This document shows positions 7,975-17,269 of a DNA stretch of 64,000 nucleotides, in pieces. The stretch is from contig JAIQFY010000031.1 in assembly GCA_020072965.1 (NCBI GenBank), forward strand, positions 1-64,000, given 5' to 3'. Below the pieces are notes generated by a model that ran no database searches, was not told the origin of the DNA, and worked only from the letters and a program-made list of their open reading frames with translations. A program made the translations under genes and the position numbers. The stretch's first letter is position 1. Each line of letters opens with the position of its first letter. The DNA is from Terriglobia bacterium (GTDB taxonomy: Bacteria > Acidobacteriota > Terriglobia > JAIQFV01).

Positions 7975-9624
7975 ATGAAACGGTTTGCCGAATTAATTGA
8001 AGGGTTAACTCAAGCAGGGTCACCCCGTGAGAAGAGCCAGCTGCTCGCCATCTACCTCTCATCAGTTCCCGCAGTAGATGCCGCCTGGACGCTCTCCCTT
8101 TTGCTGGGTCGACGACCCAGACGACTCGTAACAACCAGGACACTTTGCGATTGGGCCCTCCAATATGCTGGAATTCCGCGATGGCTATTTGAAGAATCTC
8201 ATGATGTGGTCGGCGACCTCGCGGAGACCGTGGCCCTGCTCGTCTATCGACCTGCGGATCGCGATTCCCACATGAGTCTCCCACTCAGCCGCTGGATGGA
8301 GGATTGGCTTCCGTCCTTCGAGCGCCTCGATTCGGAGTCGCAACGCCGGAAGATATGCCTGTGGTGGAGTGAAATGGACCGGAAAGAACTGTACGTTCTC
8401 AATAAACTGTTGACGGCCACCCCTCGCGTTCCGATGTTGCCACAGGATGTCTTTCGATCTGTTTCCCAAATATCCGGATTGCCGATCACAACAATGTCGC
8501 TCCGCCTCGAAGGAAACTGGCAACCCTCCGCGGACTTTTTTACGCGGTTAATCGCACCAGAAAATGAAGAGGAAGTGGACGCACAACCTTATCCTTTCCA
8601 GGAGGCCTCTGCCCTGGATCAACCCCTAGAATCCTTGGGGCATTGTGAGGATTGGCTTGTCGAATGGGCGTTCCCGGGGATTCGAGCACAGTTGATCCGG
8701 CGGGGTAATTCGGTGTATCTCTGGTCACAGGACAGCGACCGAATGAGGCAGTTCCCGGATATATGCCGGGCGGCTCTGCTGCTGCCGGCTGAAATAGTTC
8801 TTGACGGAAGAGTCGTCCCGTTTCAAAACTCGACCCCCCTTCCCCCGACGTCGCTTGAAAACTGGCACAAACCCGCGCGCTCTGCAAGAAAATCCTCCAG
8901 TAGTCCATTAATGGCATTCATGCCCTATGATCTTCTCGAGGAAAGCGGCAAGGACATCCGGCACTTGCCCCTTCGCGAACGGCGAGAAAAAATCTCAGGC
9001 CTCATGAGGCATTCACCAGAACCCTTTAGGACTCCGGCTGTCCTCGAGAGGCGCGGCTGGTCGGAATTGCAGGAGGTATTCGAGAATTCGCAACATCGAA
9101 ATCCCGGTTTTTTGATGCTGCGTCGCCTTTCTTCAAGGTATGCGGCTGGCCCAAACAAGGACTGGTTGGAATGTCACCCCGATCCATTGATTCTCAAGGC
9201 TGTCCTAGTCAATGTGAAAACGGACCCGCGGGAGAGGCTGGGCCACCCCTCTGAATATACCCTGGCTGTATGGAAGGGCAGCGTCCTTGTTCCTATCGCA
9301 AGAGTTGCTCCAACTGGTTTCCTTGAATACGCTGCTGCGCTTGACCAGTGGGTGATTCAACACATAATTCAGCGCTTTGGTTCAACTTACGCCGTCGAGC
9401 CTTGTTTAGTACTTGAAATCACCTTTGATGGGATAACGTGCTCCCGGAGACACAAATCAGGCTTCTCTCTATCTACCCCTCGCATCACTCGCTGGCTGAA
9501 AGACATTCCTGCTCAGGAGGCAGATACACTCGAATGCGTAGCACGAATTGCAAGAGTCCCTTCTGACGAGACCACATCCTCCCGCGATATCCCTTCCCCG
9601 CCCAATCTGTTCGACAAGGAATGA
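7975..9624 (+). CDS. ATP-dependent DNA ligase-fold protein lacking the catalytic residues (pseudo-ligase)
   Basis: 549 residues that follow the full layout of the LigB/cisplatin-type ATP-dependent ligases partnered with the exonuclease: N-terminal DNA-binding domain (1-200), nucleotidyltransferase domain (205-410), OB domain (410-530). Every catalytic motif is altered. Motif I, normally EWKxDGIRAQ, reads EWAFPGIRAQ, so the AMP-accepting lysine is Ala232 and the aspartate is Pro234. Motif III (LDGE) reads LDGR (Arg279). Motif IV (EGLMLKR) reads PGFLMLRR. Motif V (WWKWK) reads WLECH at 397-401. The scaffold around them is conserved and the frame is uninterrupted. It should not form ligase-AMP, but may still bind DNA and assist the exonuclease. 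Confidence 0.85.
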   Translation: MKRFAELIEGLTQAGSPREKSQLLAIYLSSVPAVDAAWTLSLLLGRRPRRLVTTRTLCDWALQYAGIPRWLFEESHDVVGDLAETVALLVYRPADRDSHMSLPLSRWMEDWLPSFERLDSESQRRKICLWWSEMDRKELYVLNKLLTATPRVPMLPQDVFRSVSQISGLPITTMSLRLEGNWQPSADFFTRLIAPENEEEVDAQPYPFQEASALDQPLESLGHCEDWLVEWAFPGIRAQLIRRGNSVYLWSQDSDRMRQFPDICRAALLLPAEIVLDGRVVPFQNSTPLPPTSLENWHKPARSARKSSSSPLMAFMPYDLLEESGKDIRHLPLRERREKISGLMRHSPEPFRTPAVLERRGWSELQEVFENSQHRNPGFLMLRRLSSRYAAGPNKDWLECHPDPLILKAVLVNVKTDPRERLGHPSEYTLAVWKGSVLVPIARVAPTGFLEYAAALDQWVIQHIIQRFGSTYAVEPCLVLEITFDGITCSRRHKSGFSLSTPRITRWLKDIPAQEADTLECVARIARVPSDETTSSRDIPSPPNLFDKE

Positions 9625-9970
9625 TAACCTTGTACTTTAATCCCTGGATAGATGAGGGGGGAATACCCCGCTCTATCCTCTTCTCCCCTGACTTCGGGAT
9701 TTAGTTTGAACGGGGGAACCCTCAGCGAATTCTCTAGCCGCCCGCGACTAATTGCCTTTCTACACGTCTAAATGGAAGAGGTGGCATCTGAAATTTCCAG
9801 CCAATAGGCAGCGGTGTCGCTTGTAGGATTTTTTGACCCACAAGAAGGTGACCTCGTCACACCATGAATAAACATCGCTGTCATGTCTCTATTAGATCCT
9901 CTTGAGCATGGGAATTCATATTGATTAATCAGAGCAACTCACGAGTAGGTTTGATTTGGTTTGGTTCGGT

Positions 9971-10070
9971 TTGGTAGCCGGGATCCGCCCGGTTTTTGGC
10001 GGATCCCGGGCTTGTGCGTGCGATCGGCAAGGGAGAACCCGGGATCCCAAAGAACGGGGTCCCGGCTACC
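9971..10070. repeat. 100-base inverted-repeat element, family B copy 1
   Basis: It begins GGTAGCCGGGATCC and ends GGGGTCCCGGCTACC, with nested inner arms (GGATCCGCC...GGCGGATCC at 9979-10003, and GGGATCC repeats towards the end). A relative with the same plan lies at 50634-50740. It sits in the 9625-10227 gap, where I see no gene; a few degenerate ttggtttggt units precede it. Confidence 0.75.
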
Positions 10071-10227
10071 AAAGCAGTTCAACCATAATGACCGACAAGT
10101 GTCACCCTATTTTGAAATCCACGATAACAGGCTGATTCCTGAGATTTTCGGAACAATTCGAATGAAGCGACCGTATGGATAATACACAGGTGAAAGGGCG
10201 AGGGCTGCCCTATCTTAAGGGGGGGAA

Positions 10228-11427
10228 ATGGCAAAGAAAAAATCGAGAAGGGTCATCATCGTGGTCATTTCAGTCCTGGCGGTTGCGGGACTGGCGGTCG
10301 TTGCCTATTCTGCAAAATCGCACGGGAAGTCCACCATCGATCCTTCGCGCCTGGCTGCGGTGGAACGAGGCGACCTGGCGCGATCGGTCGTCGCCACAGG
10401 CCGAATCGAACCGATCTCCAAAGTGGAGATTAAATCTAAGGCCAATGGGATTATCAAGGAACTCAAAGTCGATGTCGGTGATCTGGTCTCCGTAGGACAG
10501 GTCCTGGCTGAGCTCGACAAAGACAATCTGGAAGCACAACTTCGGCAGGCACGCGCCGCGATGCTGAGTTCCGAGGCCAACTTGAAGGCGGCTGTCGCAC
10601 AACTCGAAAAGAACAAGATCGAAGCGGAAGGCCCCGACGTTCCCTTCGCTCGGCGGAACAAAGAGCGCGCCGAAAGACTGAATAAGGACGGCCTGATTAC
10701 TCAGCAGGCGCTCGACGACGCCCGGAGCGCGCTGGATATGGCCGTAAACCGGCAAAATGCCGCCAGCTCCCAACTGAGCATCAGTCAGGCGCGCATTGCG
10801 CAAGCGAAAGCCGACGTCGCTCAGGCTCAAGCGAATGTCGATCGCGCTCAGGAGGAATTGAGCTACTCCACTATCCGTTCTCCCATTCGGGGAATGGTCC
10901 TCTCACGCGATGTGGAGGTGGGCAGCCCGGTCTCTTCTATATTGAATATGGGCGCTCAAGCGACCCTGGTGATGGTGTTGGGAGACATCAGCCAGGTGTT
11001 CGTCCGCGGGAAGGTTGACGAGGCGGACATCGGAATGGTGCGCCTGAACCAACCCGCGCGTATCAAGGTGGAGACCTTCAAGGAGAAGCAATTTGAAGGT
11101 CGAGTGACGCGAATCTCGCCGCTCGGGGTCGAGAAGGACAACGTCATCAGCTTCGAAGTTAGAGTTTCCATCAACAACCCCGGCGGCGAATTGCGCGCCA
11201 ATATGACCGCCAATGCGGAAATCGTCCTGGAAGAGCACAAGGGAACTCTGATCGTTCCTGAGAGCGCCATCATTTACGATGCCCAGCATAAAGCCTGGGT
11301 TGAGGTGGCTTCGACCAGCGTCCGCATGGGCCGTGAACGCAAGCCCATTAAAGTCGGAGTCAGCAATGGAACAAGAACTGAAGTCTCGGAGGGAGTAGCA
11401 CTGGGGGAGAAGGTAATCCTCCAGTGA
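10228..11427 (+). CDS. Membrane-fusion (HlyD/MacA-type) periplasmic adaptor of an efflux system
   Basis: 399 residues with an N-terminal signal-anchor (VIIVVISVLAVAGLAVVAY). Then comes a first lipoyl half (IEIKSKANGIIKELKVDVGDLV), a long alpha-helical hairpin (about residues 105-210, rich in Ala, Gln and Lys), the second lipoyl half (STIRSPIRGMVLSRDVEVGSPV), beta-barrel and membrane-proximal domains. Adaptors of this kind link an inner-membrane ABC or RND pump to an outer-membrane channel. The two FtsX-type permeases downstream point to a MacAB-like exporter. The start has a strong AAGGGGGGG ribosome site. Confidence 0.9.
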   Translation: MAKKKSRRVIIVVISVLAVAGLAVVAYSAKSHGKSTIDPSRLAAVERGDLARSVVATGRIEPISKVEIKSKANGIIKELKVDVGDLVSVGQVLAELDKDNLEAQLRQARAAMLSSEANLKAAVAQLEKNKIEAEGPDVPFARRNKERAERLNKDGLITQQALDDARSALDMAVNRQNAASSQLSISQARIAQAKADVAQAQANVDRAQEELSYSTIRSPIRGMVLSRDVEVGSPVSSILNMGAQATLVMVLGDISQVFVRGKVDEADIGMVRLNQPARIKVETFKEKQFEGRVTRISPLGVEKDNVISFEVRVSINNPGGELRANMTANAEIVLEEHKGTLIVPESAIIYDAQHKAWVEVASTSVRMGRERKPIKVGVSNGTRTEVSEGVALGEKVILQ

Positions 11428-11434
11428 AAAAGGA

Positions 11435-11638
11435 AGTTGCCAGTTCCCAGTTGCCAGCAAACAGCTATCAGCGGTCAGCAGTCAGCAACCCGCGTCGGCG
11501 GGCCTATGGAGATTGGCTTCGAGCTTCAAGCAGATAAGTCTCTTGTTAAATCCCCACCTCCATTATTCTCGCTGATTGCTGATGGCTGAAAGCTGAGCGC
11601 TATCCACTGGAAACTGACAACTGAGAACTGGCAACTGA
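11435..11638. repeat. Heptamer-repeat island with inverted arms (second)
   Basis: The left arm (11435-11488) has 7-base units such as gttgcca, gttccca and gtcagca. The right arm (11571-11638) has their complements (aactgac, aactgag, aactggc). It occupies most of the gap between the adaptor gene and the first permease, exactly where the ATPase gene of a MacAB-type operon would usually be. No ORF is present. Confidence 0.7.
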
Positions 11639-11644
11639 ATTCCC

Positions 11645-12946
11645 ATGCGAGAATTCCTCACCCAAATCTGGTTCAACCTGGCCGCACACAAGCTGCGCAG
11701 CTTTCTTACCATGTTCGGCATCCTGTGGGGCGTGATTTCGCTCGTTATCCTGTCGGCGGTCAGTGAAGGGTTTCAGCGGGGCAACCAGAAAGTCTTGCTG
11801 GAGCTGGGAAAGAACGTTGCGATCGTTTTCAGTGGCCGGACGAGCATGCAGGCTGGCGGTGCGCGCGCCGGCCACCTGGTGCGACTCGACATCACCGATG
11901 TCTACGCCATCAAAGAGCAGTCTAAAATGTTGCAGGACATCTCCCCCGAGCTGATGCGCGGGGGGATCAAGGTGAAAAGCGCGTTCAATGCGAGTTCCGT
12001 CGGGATGAGCGGCATCTGGCCGGTCTACCAGTCGATTCGCACCATCGAAGTGGAACGAGGGCGCCTCCTTAACGAGAAAGACAGTGAAGAGGCGCGTCGG
12101 GTGATCCTGCTGGGCTATGAGGTGAGTAAGCAGCTTTACGCCGAGCGCGACCCGGTGGGCAGTGAAGTCACTTTGAACGGGGTTCCGTATACTGTGGTCG
12201 GGAAGATCCGCAAGAAGTCACAGGAGTCCAATTATATGGGTCCGGACAACAACCGGATTTTTGTCCCCTATGAAGCGATGCGGAGAGATTTTCCTCTCTC
12301 GGGCCCGTTGGATACGTCGGACACCATCAACACCATCATCACCACTCCCCACGAGGAGGTGACCAACGAGTTGGTGCGGATTCTGGAGACCGAAGGAAAG
12401 ATTGACTTCGAGCGCGGTGGCCCTTTTGAGAATGAAATCCGGACCATCCTGGCGCCCCGGCATGCCTTCGATCCCCGCGACCTTGAAGCCCTCCCGATCT
12501 GGAATACCGGCCTTGAAACGGCCCTCTTCAGCAAAATCGTTACTGGGATGAGAGAGTTCTTTTCTGCCGTGAGCATTATCACCCTGATCCTGGGCGGAAT
12601 CGGAGTGATGAATATCATGCTCATCTCGGTCAGGGAGCGAACCCGGGAAATCGGGATACGGAAATCAATCGGCGCAACGGCCCGAAACATCCAGTGGCAG
12701 TTCTTCAGCGAGGGGCTGGTTTTGACGCTCGTCAGCGGCGCGGTCGGCCTCATGGGTGCTTTTGTCCTTTCGAGTCTGGTGAACATGCTTCCCATGCCGG
12801 ATCGCTTTGTCGGAATGGTCATCACGTGGAAGACCGCCTTCTTTTCGACCGCGGCCCTGGTCGTTATCGGGGTTGCTGCTTCCACCTATCCGGCGCGTCG
12901 AGCCGCGGAGCTGCCCCCCATCGAAGCACTGCGATACGAGATGTGA
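11645..12946 (+). CDS. MacB-like ABC transporter permease (FtsX domain), first of two
   Basis: 433 residues with one transmembrane helix near the N-terminus (LAAHKLRSFLTMFGILWGVISLVIL), a large periplasmic MacB-type core domain (about 45-290) and three C-terminal helices of the FtsX domain. The conserved coupling segment RERTREIGIRKSIGA at about residue 332 contacts an ATPase in this family. There is no nucleotide-binding domain in this protein and none encoded beside it. It is 37% or so longer in layout than an FtsX half only by its periplasmic part. It is likely to pair with the next permease, with which it shares the TSMQAGG motif in the periplasmic domain. Confidence 0.88.
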   Translation: MREFLTQIWFNLAAHKLRSFLTMFGILWGVISLVILSAVSEGFQRGNQKVLLELGKNVAIVFSGRTSMQAGGARAGHLVRLDITDVYAIKEQSKMLQDISPELMRGGIKVKSAFNASSVGMSGIWPVYQSIRTIEVERGRLLNEKDSEEARRVILLGYEVSKQLYAERDPVGSEVTLNGVPYTVVGKIRKKSQESNYMGPDNNRIFVPYEAMRRDFPLSGPLDTSDTINTIITTPHEEVTNELVRILETEGKIDFERGGPFENEIRTILAPRHAFDPRDLEALPIWNTGLETALFSKIVTGMREFFSAVSIITLILGGIGVMNIMLISVRERTREIGIRKSIGATARNIQWQFFSEGLVLTLVSGAVGLMGAFVLSSLVNMLPMPDRFVGMVITWKTAFFSTAALVVIGVAASTYPARRAAELPPIEALRYEM

Positions 12947-12958
12947 GAAACGGTTGTC

Positions 12959-14212
12959 ATGCTGAAAGCCATCTTCAAAGAAGCCATTTACGCACTGACC
13001 AGTCACCGGACCCGCGCCGTTCTCACTCTGCTCGGCATTGCCTGGGGAATCATGACGGTGGTGTTGTTGATGGCCTATGGGAACGGCTTTCACAATGCCC
13101 TGATGACGGGGATGGAATGGGCTTTTTCTGACGGCACCGTGGTGATCTGGAACGGGCAGACCAGCATGCAGGCCGGGGGTGAGCGCGCTGGAAGAAGAAT
13201 TCGATTGAAGGAGGACGACGCCCTCGCCTTGCGGGATTTGGGCGTTATTAAGTTCTCAAGCCCGGAATATGTCGAGAACCTGCCGCTGACCTTTGGCAAT
13301 CGACAGACCTCGGCCCTGGTGCGTGGCGTTGCCCCTGAATATGGCACGATGCGGAGTGAAATGCCGGAATCCGGACGATTTATTAACCAGGAGGATGCCG
13401 AAAAGCGCCGTCGCGTCGTTTTTTTGGGCTACAAGGTCTCTCAAAAACTCTTCAGCAATAGCTCCCCCATCGGCGAAACCATCCGGATCAAAGGATTAAC
13501 CTTCGAGGTGATCGGGGTGTTGGCAAACAAGGTGCAACTCTCCTCCTACTACTCTCACGACCGCGAATGCGTGTTCATTCCGTACACCACCGTCCGGCAG
13601 GTATGGAGCCAAGAATGGGTGGATAACGTCGTCTTCCAAACGGTCGACCCGTCCATGCAACCGAGGGCCCTGAAACAGGTCCGGGAATTCCTGGCGGCCC
13701 GGTACCGCTTTGATCCTCGCGATGAGCGCGCCCTCAACTTTGAAGATTCGGTGGAGAACAACCAGATGATTGGGGGGATCACCAATGGACTGAGAATTGT
13801 CTTGATCTTCATTGGGACTTTGACCCTCATGATCGGTGGTGTCGGGGTCATGAACATCATGCTGGTTTCCGTTACCGAGCGCACGCGGGAGATTGGGGTG
13901 CTGAAGGCCCTGGGCGCCCGCCGTCCCCATATCCTCCTCCAGTTTCTCCTGGAAGGCCTGGTCATTACCGTTCTCGGCGGCATCGTGGGGATGTTGTTTT
14001 CCTATGCCGTCATCTGGATCATCCATTCCCTTCCCTTCCTCGCAGGCATGCTCGACGACCCCACCGGCCGGACGGATATCAATTTAATTCTGTCTCCTGA
14101 CGTGCTTCTGGCCGCCTCCGGCATCCTCGCCTTTGTGGGTGTTATCAGTGGTTTCCTGCCTGCCCTCCGAGCCTCCCGCCTCGACCCCATCGAATCCCTC
14201 CGGTACGAGTAA
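12959..14212 (+). CDS. MacB-like ABC transporter permease (FtsX domain), second of two
   Basis: 417 residues, a paralogue of the preceding gene with the same order: N-terminal helix ([24 protein letters not shown]), periplasmic core, then FtsX helices with [16 protein letters not shown]. The genes are 12 bases apart and form an operon with the adaptor at 10228. Two different permeases suggest a heterodimeric exporter or mechanotransmission complex. The ATP-hydrolysing subunit must be encoded elsewhere or be shared with another system. The substrate is unknown. Confidence 0.88.
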   Translation: MLKAIFKEAIYALTSHRTRAVLTLLGIAWGIMTVVLLMAYGNGFHNALMTGMEWAFSDGTVVIWNGQTSMQAGGERAGRRIRLKEDDALALRDLGVIKFSSPEYVENLPLTFGNRQTSALVRGVAPEYGTMRSEMPESGRFINQEDAEKRRRVVFLGYKVSQKLFSNSSPIGETIRIKGLTFEVIGVLANKVQLSSYYSHDRECVFIPYTTVRQVWSQEWVDNVVFQTVDPSMQPRALKQVREFLAARYRFDPRDERALNFEDSVENNQMIGGITNGLRIVLIFIGTLTLMIGGVGVMNIMLVSVTERTREIGVLKALGARRPHILLQFLLEGLVITVLGGIVGMLFSYAVIWIIHSLPFLAGMLDDPTGRTDINLILSPDVLLAASGILAFVGVISGFLPALRASRLDPIESLRYE

Positions 14213-14387
14213 GAACACGCATCCCTGACCTCGGACCAGGTATCTGCGAAATCTGTGTTCAGTTTTCCCTAGACAATATACATCGCATTACGATATTGTT
14301 TCATCATAACAAGAGATCAAATTTCAGAGGTGCGAATGACTAATGCGAACGCCATAGGAAATGGGACGATAGCGCGCCTGCTTCGAC

Positions 14388-14462
14388 GTAGGGGCGCATA
14401 GCTATGCGCCCCTACATTGAATCATGCACAATTCTGTAACGTCTTTAAACTCGTTTGAATTA
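14388..14462. repeat. Dispersed palindromic element, family A copy 2
   Basis: A perfect 28-base palindrome (14388-14415, arm GTAGGGGCGCATAG) is followed by the family-A tail (attgaatcatgc, ttctgtaa, tctttaaa, tttgaatta), which runs up to the start codon of the ClC gene. The centre differs from copy 1 on both sides in a matching way, so base pairing is preserved. Confidence 0.8.
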
Positions 14463-14463
14463 G

Positions 14464-16326
14464 ATGGAAAATGGAATGAATCCAATGGAGGCACCCAAAG
14501 CCACAGAGCTCGGAATCGAAAGCGAGGAATTGTCGGGCGAACTCGGCGACTTCACGACAACGTGGAAGGTCGTCCCCTTGTCGTTCGCCGCCCTCGGAAT
14601 CGGCGTGCTCAGCGCCTTTGTCGCGCTCGGCCTGCTCCGACTGATCGGACTGTTCACCAATCTCTTCTTTTACCTGCGCTGGAACACCGCCATGGCTTCC
14701 CCGGCAGGGCATCACCTGGGGCCTGTAGTCATCCTGATACCGGTCGCGGGAGCGCTCATCATCGGCTTGATGGCGCGCTACGGCTCAGAGCGTATCCGCG
14801 GACACGGGATCCCTGAGGCCCTCGAAGCCATTCTCATCAGCGGCAGCCGGATTGAACCCCGGGTCGCCATTTTGAAGCCACTTTCTTCTGCCATCTCGAT
14901 CGGCTCAGGAGGACCCTTCGGGGCAGAGGGCCCGATCATCATGACCGGCGGCGCCTTCGGCTCCCTGGTGGCGCAATTCATGCACTTGACCAGTGCGGAG
15001 CGCAAAACGCTGCTGGTCGCCGGAGCCGCCGGCGGCATGTCAGCGACTTTTGCCTCACCCGTGGCCGCTGTGCTTCTTGCGGTCGAGCTCCTGCTGTTTG
15101 AGTGGAAGCCGCGCAGCCTGATTCCCGTTGGGCTGGCTAGCGCCGCGGCCGCTGCCACTCGTCGTTACATCCTTGGAATGGGACCGCTCTTCCCTACGCC
15201 GCTGCACCCCGTGTTTATCGGGCCCAAAGGTCTGCTCGGCTGTGTCCTAATGGGGTTGCTCGCCGGCGCCCTCTCGGCACTACTGACCCTCTCGGTCTAT
15301 GCCGCCGAAGACGCTTTCGGGAAAGTACCGATTCACTGGATGTGGTGGCCGGCGATCGGTGGTTTAGTGGTCGGAATCGGAGGCTGGATTTCTCCCCATG
15401 CCCTCGGTGTGGGTTACGATTCCATCGGGTCGCTGTTGCGCGGCGACATGCCGATTCGCTTGATGTTGGGTCTCCTTGTGGTCAAGTGGATCATTTGGTC
15501 CGTGTCTTTGGGTTCCGGAACCTCGGGAGGCGTCCTGGCGCCCCTGCTGTTGATGGGTGGAGCACTGGGCGGCGTAATGGCCACGGTGTTGCCCAACGAA
15601 GGAGCGGGCTTCTGGCCGCTCATCGCCATGGGCGCGATCCTCGGGGGGACGATGCGCTCGCCCTTCACAGGCATTATATTCGCGTTGGAACTCACTCATG
15701 ATGTGACCGTGCTCTTGCCCTTGCTGGTCGCCTCCATCATCGCTCACGGATTCACAGTTCTCACCTTGCGCAGGTCCATTCTTACTGAAAAGGTGGCTCG
15801 CCGAGGTTATCATCTGAGCCGGGAATACACGGTCGATCCGCTGGAGATATTGTTCGTGCGCGAGGTCATGAGAACGAACATTGCGGTCCTACCGACGAAT
15901 ACCCCGTTGAACGACCTCGCCCGATCTCTCCATGGTGATCACAAGCACGGCCAACGATTGTACCCCGTCGTAGACGCAGATGGCCGCTTTGCGGGTGTGG
16001 TAACCCGCCACGACCTGCAGAAGTTTTTGGGGGAGCACCCTGCCCGGAGCAATGGGCACCATCTGGCGGAACTGGTCAGGGCGAACCCGGCCAAAGCCTA
16101 TCCCGACGAGCCGTTGCGCGTGGTGGTGAACCGGATGGCCGATACCGGCCTCACCCGTCTCCCTGTGGTCGATCGCGAGGATCCGGCCAAGCTGATGGGT
16201 ATTGTTTCATTGAACGATCTGCTGAAAGCCCGTGTACGAAGCCTCGAGGAGGAACGCCATCGCGAACGCGTTCTCACCATGCGCCCCATCTTCCCTGCTG
16301 GCTCCCGACGGCGGAGTACCGGCTGA
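14464..16326 (+). CDS. ClC-family chloride channel/antiporter with C-terminal CBS pair
   Basis: 620 residues. The membrane part (about 35-440) carries the three ClC selectivity signatures: SGGPFGAEGP with the gating glutamate at residue 155, GSGTSGGVLAPLLLMG, and the MRSPFTGIIFALELT helix. The gating glutamate is typical of both channels and proton-coupled exchangers. The cytoplasmic tail (about 460-600) has two CBS domains (MRTNIAVLPTNTPL..., LVRANPAKAYPDEPLRVVV...), which usually bind adenine nucleotides. A second ClC without CBS domains lies at 52556. The gene is preceded immediately by a family-A palindromic element. Confidence 0.92.
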   Translation: MENGMNPMEAPKATELGIESEELSGELGDFTTTWKVVPLSFAALGIGVLSAFVALGLLRLIGLFTNLFFYLRWNTAMASPAGHHLGPVVILIPVAGALIIGLMARYGSERIRGHGIPEALEAILISGSRIEPRVAILKPLSSAISIGSGGPFGAEGPIIMTGGAFGSLVAQFMHLTSAERKTLLVAGAAGGMSATFASPVAAVLLAVELLLFEWKPRSLIPVGLASAAAAATRRYILGMGPLFPTPLHPVFIGPKGLLGCVLMGLLAGALSALLTLSVYAAEDAFGKVPIHWMWWPAIGGLVVGIGGWISPHALGVGYDSIGSLLRGDMPIRLMLGLLVVKWIIWSVSLGSGTSGGVLAPLLLMGGALGGVMATVLPNEGAGFWPLIAMGAILGGTMRSPFTGIIFALELTHDVTVLLPLLVASIIAHGFTVLTLRRSILTEKVARRGYHLSREYTVDPLEILFVREVMRTNIAVLPTNTPLNDLARSLHGDHKHGQRLYPVVDADGRFAGVVTRHDLQKFLGEHPARSNGHHLAELVRANPAKAYPDEPLRVVVNRMADTGLTRLPVVDREDPAKLMGIVSLNDLLKARVRSLEEERHRERVLTMRPIFPAGSRRRSTG

Positions 16327-16573
16327 GGATTTCTCATCAGCTTTTGTGACCGGTGTCTTCTTAATCTCCAAAGCAAGTATACCGCCGAGACGCAGAGTGA
16401 ACGCGGTCCTGTCTTTGCAATTTACAATTGAAATGTAGAATGCAAAGATACGACCCTGAGCTTCCATTCTGCGTTGTAGGCCGGGTCCCTCGACCCGGCG
16501 GTTCGAATTCGGCAAGGGCCTCAAAAGAGGTGACCCCATCGTCCTCATCCTTGGTCCTAGCTGGAGAGGGCGC

Positions 16574-16966
16574 TTATTTTTCCTTCGTGGGGGGCGTGTC
16601 GCGGGATACAAGGGCGATCGAGTCGCCCTTGACGAGCCAAAGCCCACGCTGGGTTTGAACGTAGATGTTGACATGATTGACCATGCTGGCGAACACATGG
16701 GATTCAAGAGGATAGTCAGTGACGATATGAGTGACGTAAAGCGCCACGGTGTCCTTATCTTTTGAGAGCTCCACTATCCCTTTTGAGAGCGGCGTAATCT
16801 GCAGCACTTGGCGACCATCCTCTGAGACAATGACGCGATAGTGCTTCCCTATCACCACTGTATTCGATTTGTCCGTGCCTGCAAGCAACTCGACGAGCAC
16901 CCCCTTTTGTCCAATTGCGTCTGCGGGAAGAACGGCTGGATTGATCGGCTGAATGAAGAGGGTCAC
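16574..16966 (-). CDS. Hypothetical protein, probably truncated at the N-terminus by a repeat element
   Basis: 130 residues of soluble, protein-like composition (INPAVLPADAIGQKGVLVELL, then GKHYRVIVSEDGRQVLQITPL) with no recognised domain and no signal peptide. The only start available is a GTG at 16966, which lies inside the arm of the inverted-repeat element 16952-17222. The repeat therefore supplies the first residues. I infer that the original start was lost or displaced when the element arrived. It may no longer be expressed. Confidence 0.45.
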   Translation of the reverse strand: MTLFIQPINPAVLPADAIGQKGVLVELLAGTDKSNTVVIGKHYRVIVSEDGRQVLQITPLSKGIVELSKDKDTVALYVTHIVTDYPLESHVFASMVNHVNIYVQTQRGLWLVKGDSIALVSRDTPPTKEK

Positions 16967-17222
16967 ATCTTCGCATTTTGCAAATGGGGGGGCAAAGTTG
17001 GGAAACGACGAAGGGATGATGAAACCTCGCGAGGGATGGTTGCCGGTTTTGGGAAGGCAGGATGAGGCATAGGCGGATCAATTCCGACGTCTGCACTCCC
17101 CCCCGGGAGAGAAGTTGAGTTGCGGAGGGCGCAACCCCTTTGAATCTCTACATTGCCTCTACACAATAAAAAGACGGGACCACCCTGCCAAATGCAAAAT
17201 GCGAAGATGTGACCCTCTTCAT
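16952..17222. mobile_element. Small inverted-repeat element (MITE-like), 271 bases
   Basis: The first 32 bases (gaatgaagagggtcacatct...) are repeated exactly, in reverse complement, at 17191-17222. Between them lie about 208 bases without a convincing gene. The arms contain the GATGTGACCC core that recurs, often degenerate, in other gaps of this window. No transposase is inside, so it would depend on one in trans. Confidence 0.7.
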
Positions 17223-17269
17223 TCCGGCAGTCACCTACCCTCTTCGTCCTATCAAGGTCCTCGAATCTC

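Noticed and set aside
7975-9624. Possibility that the loss of ligase motifs is a sequencing or frame error
   Set aside because: The frame is continuous, residues around each motif still align with ligases, and four separate motifs carry substitutions; a single error cannot explain this.
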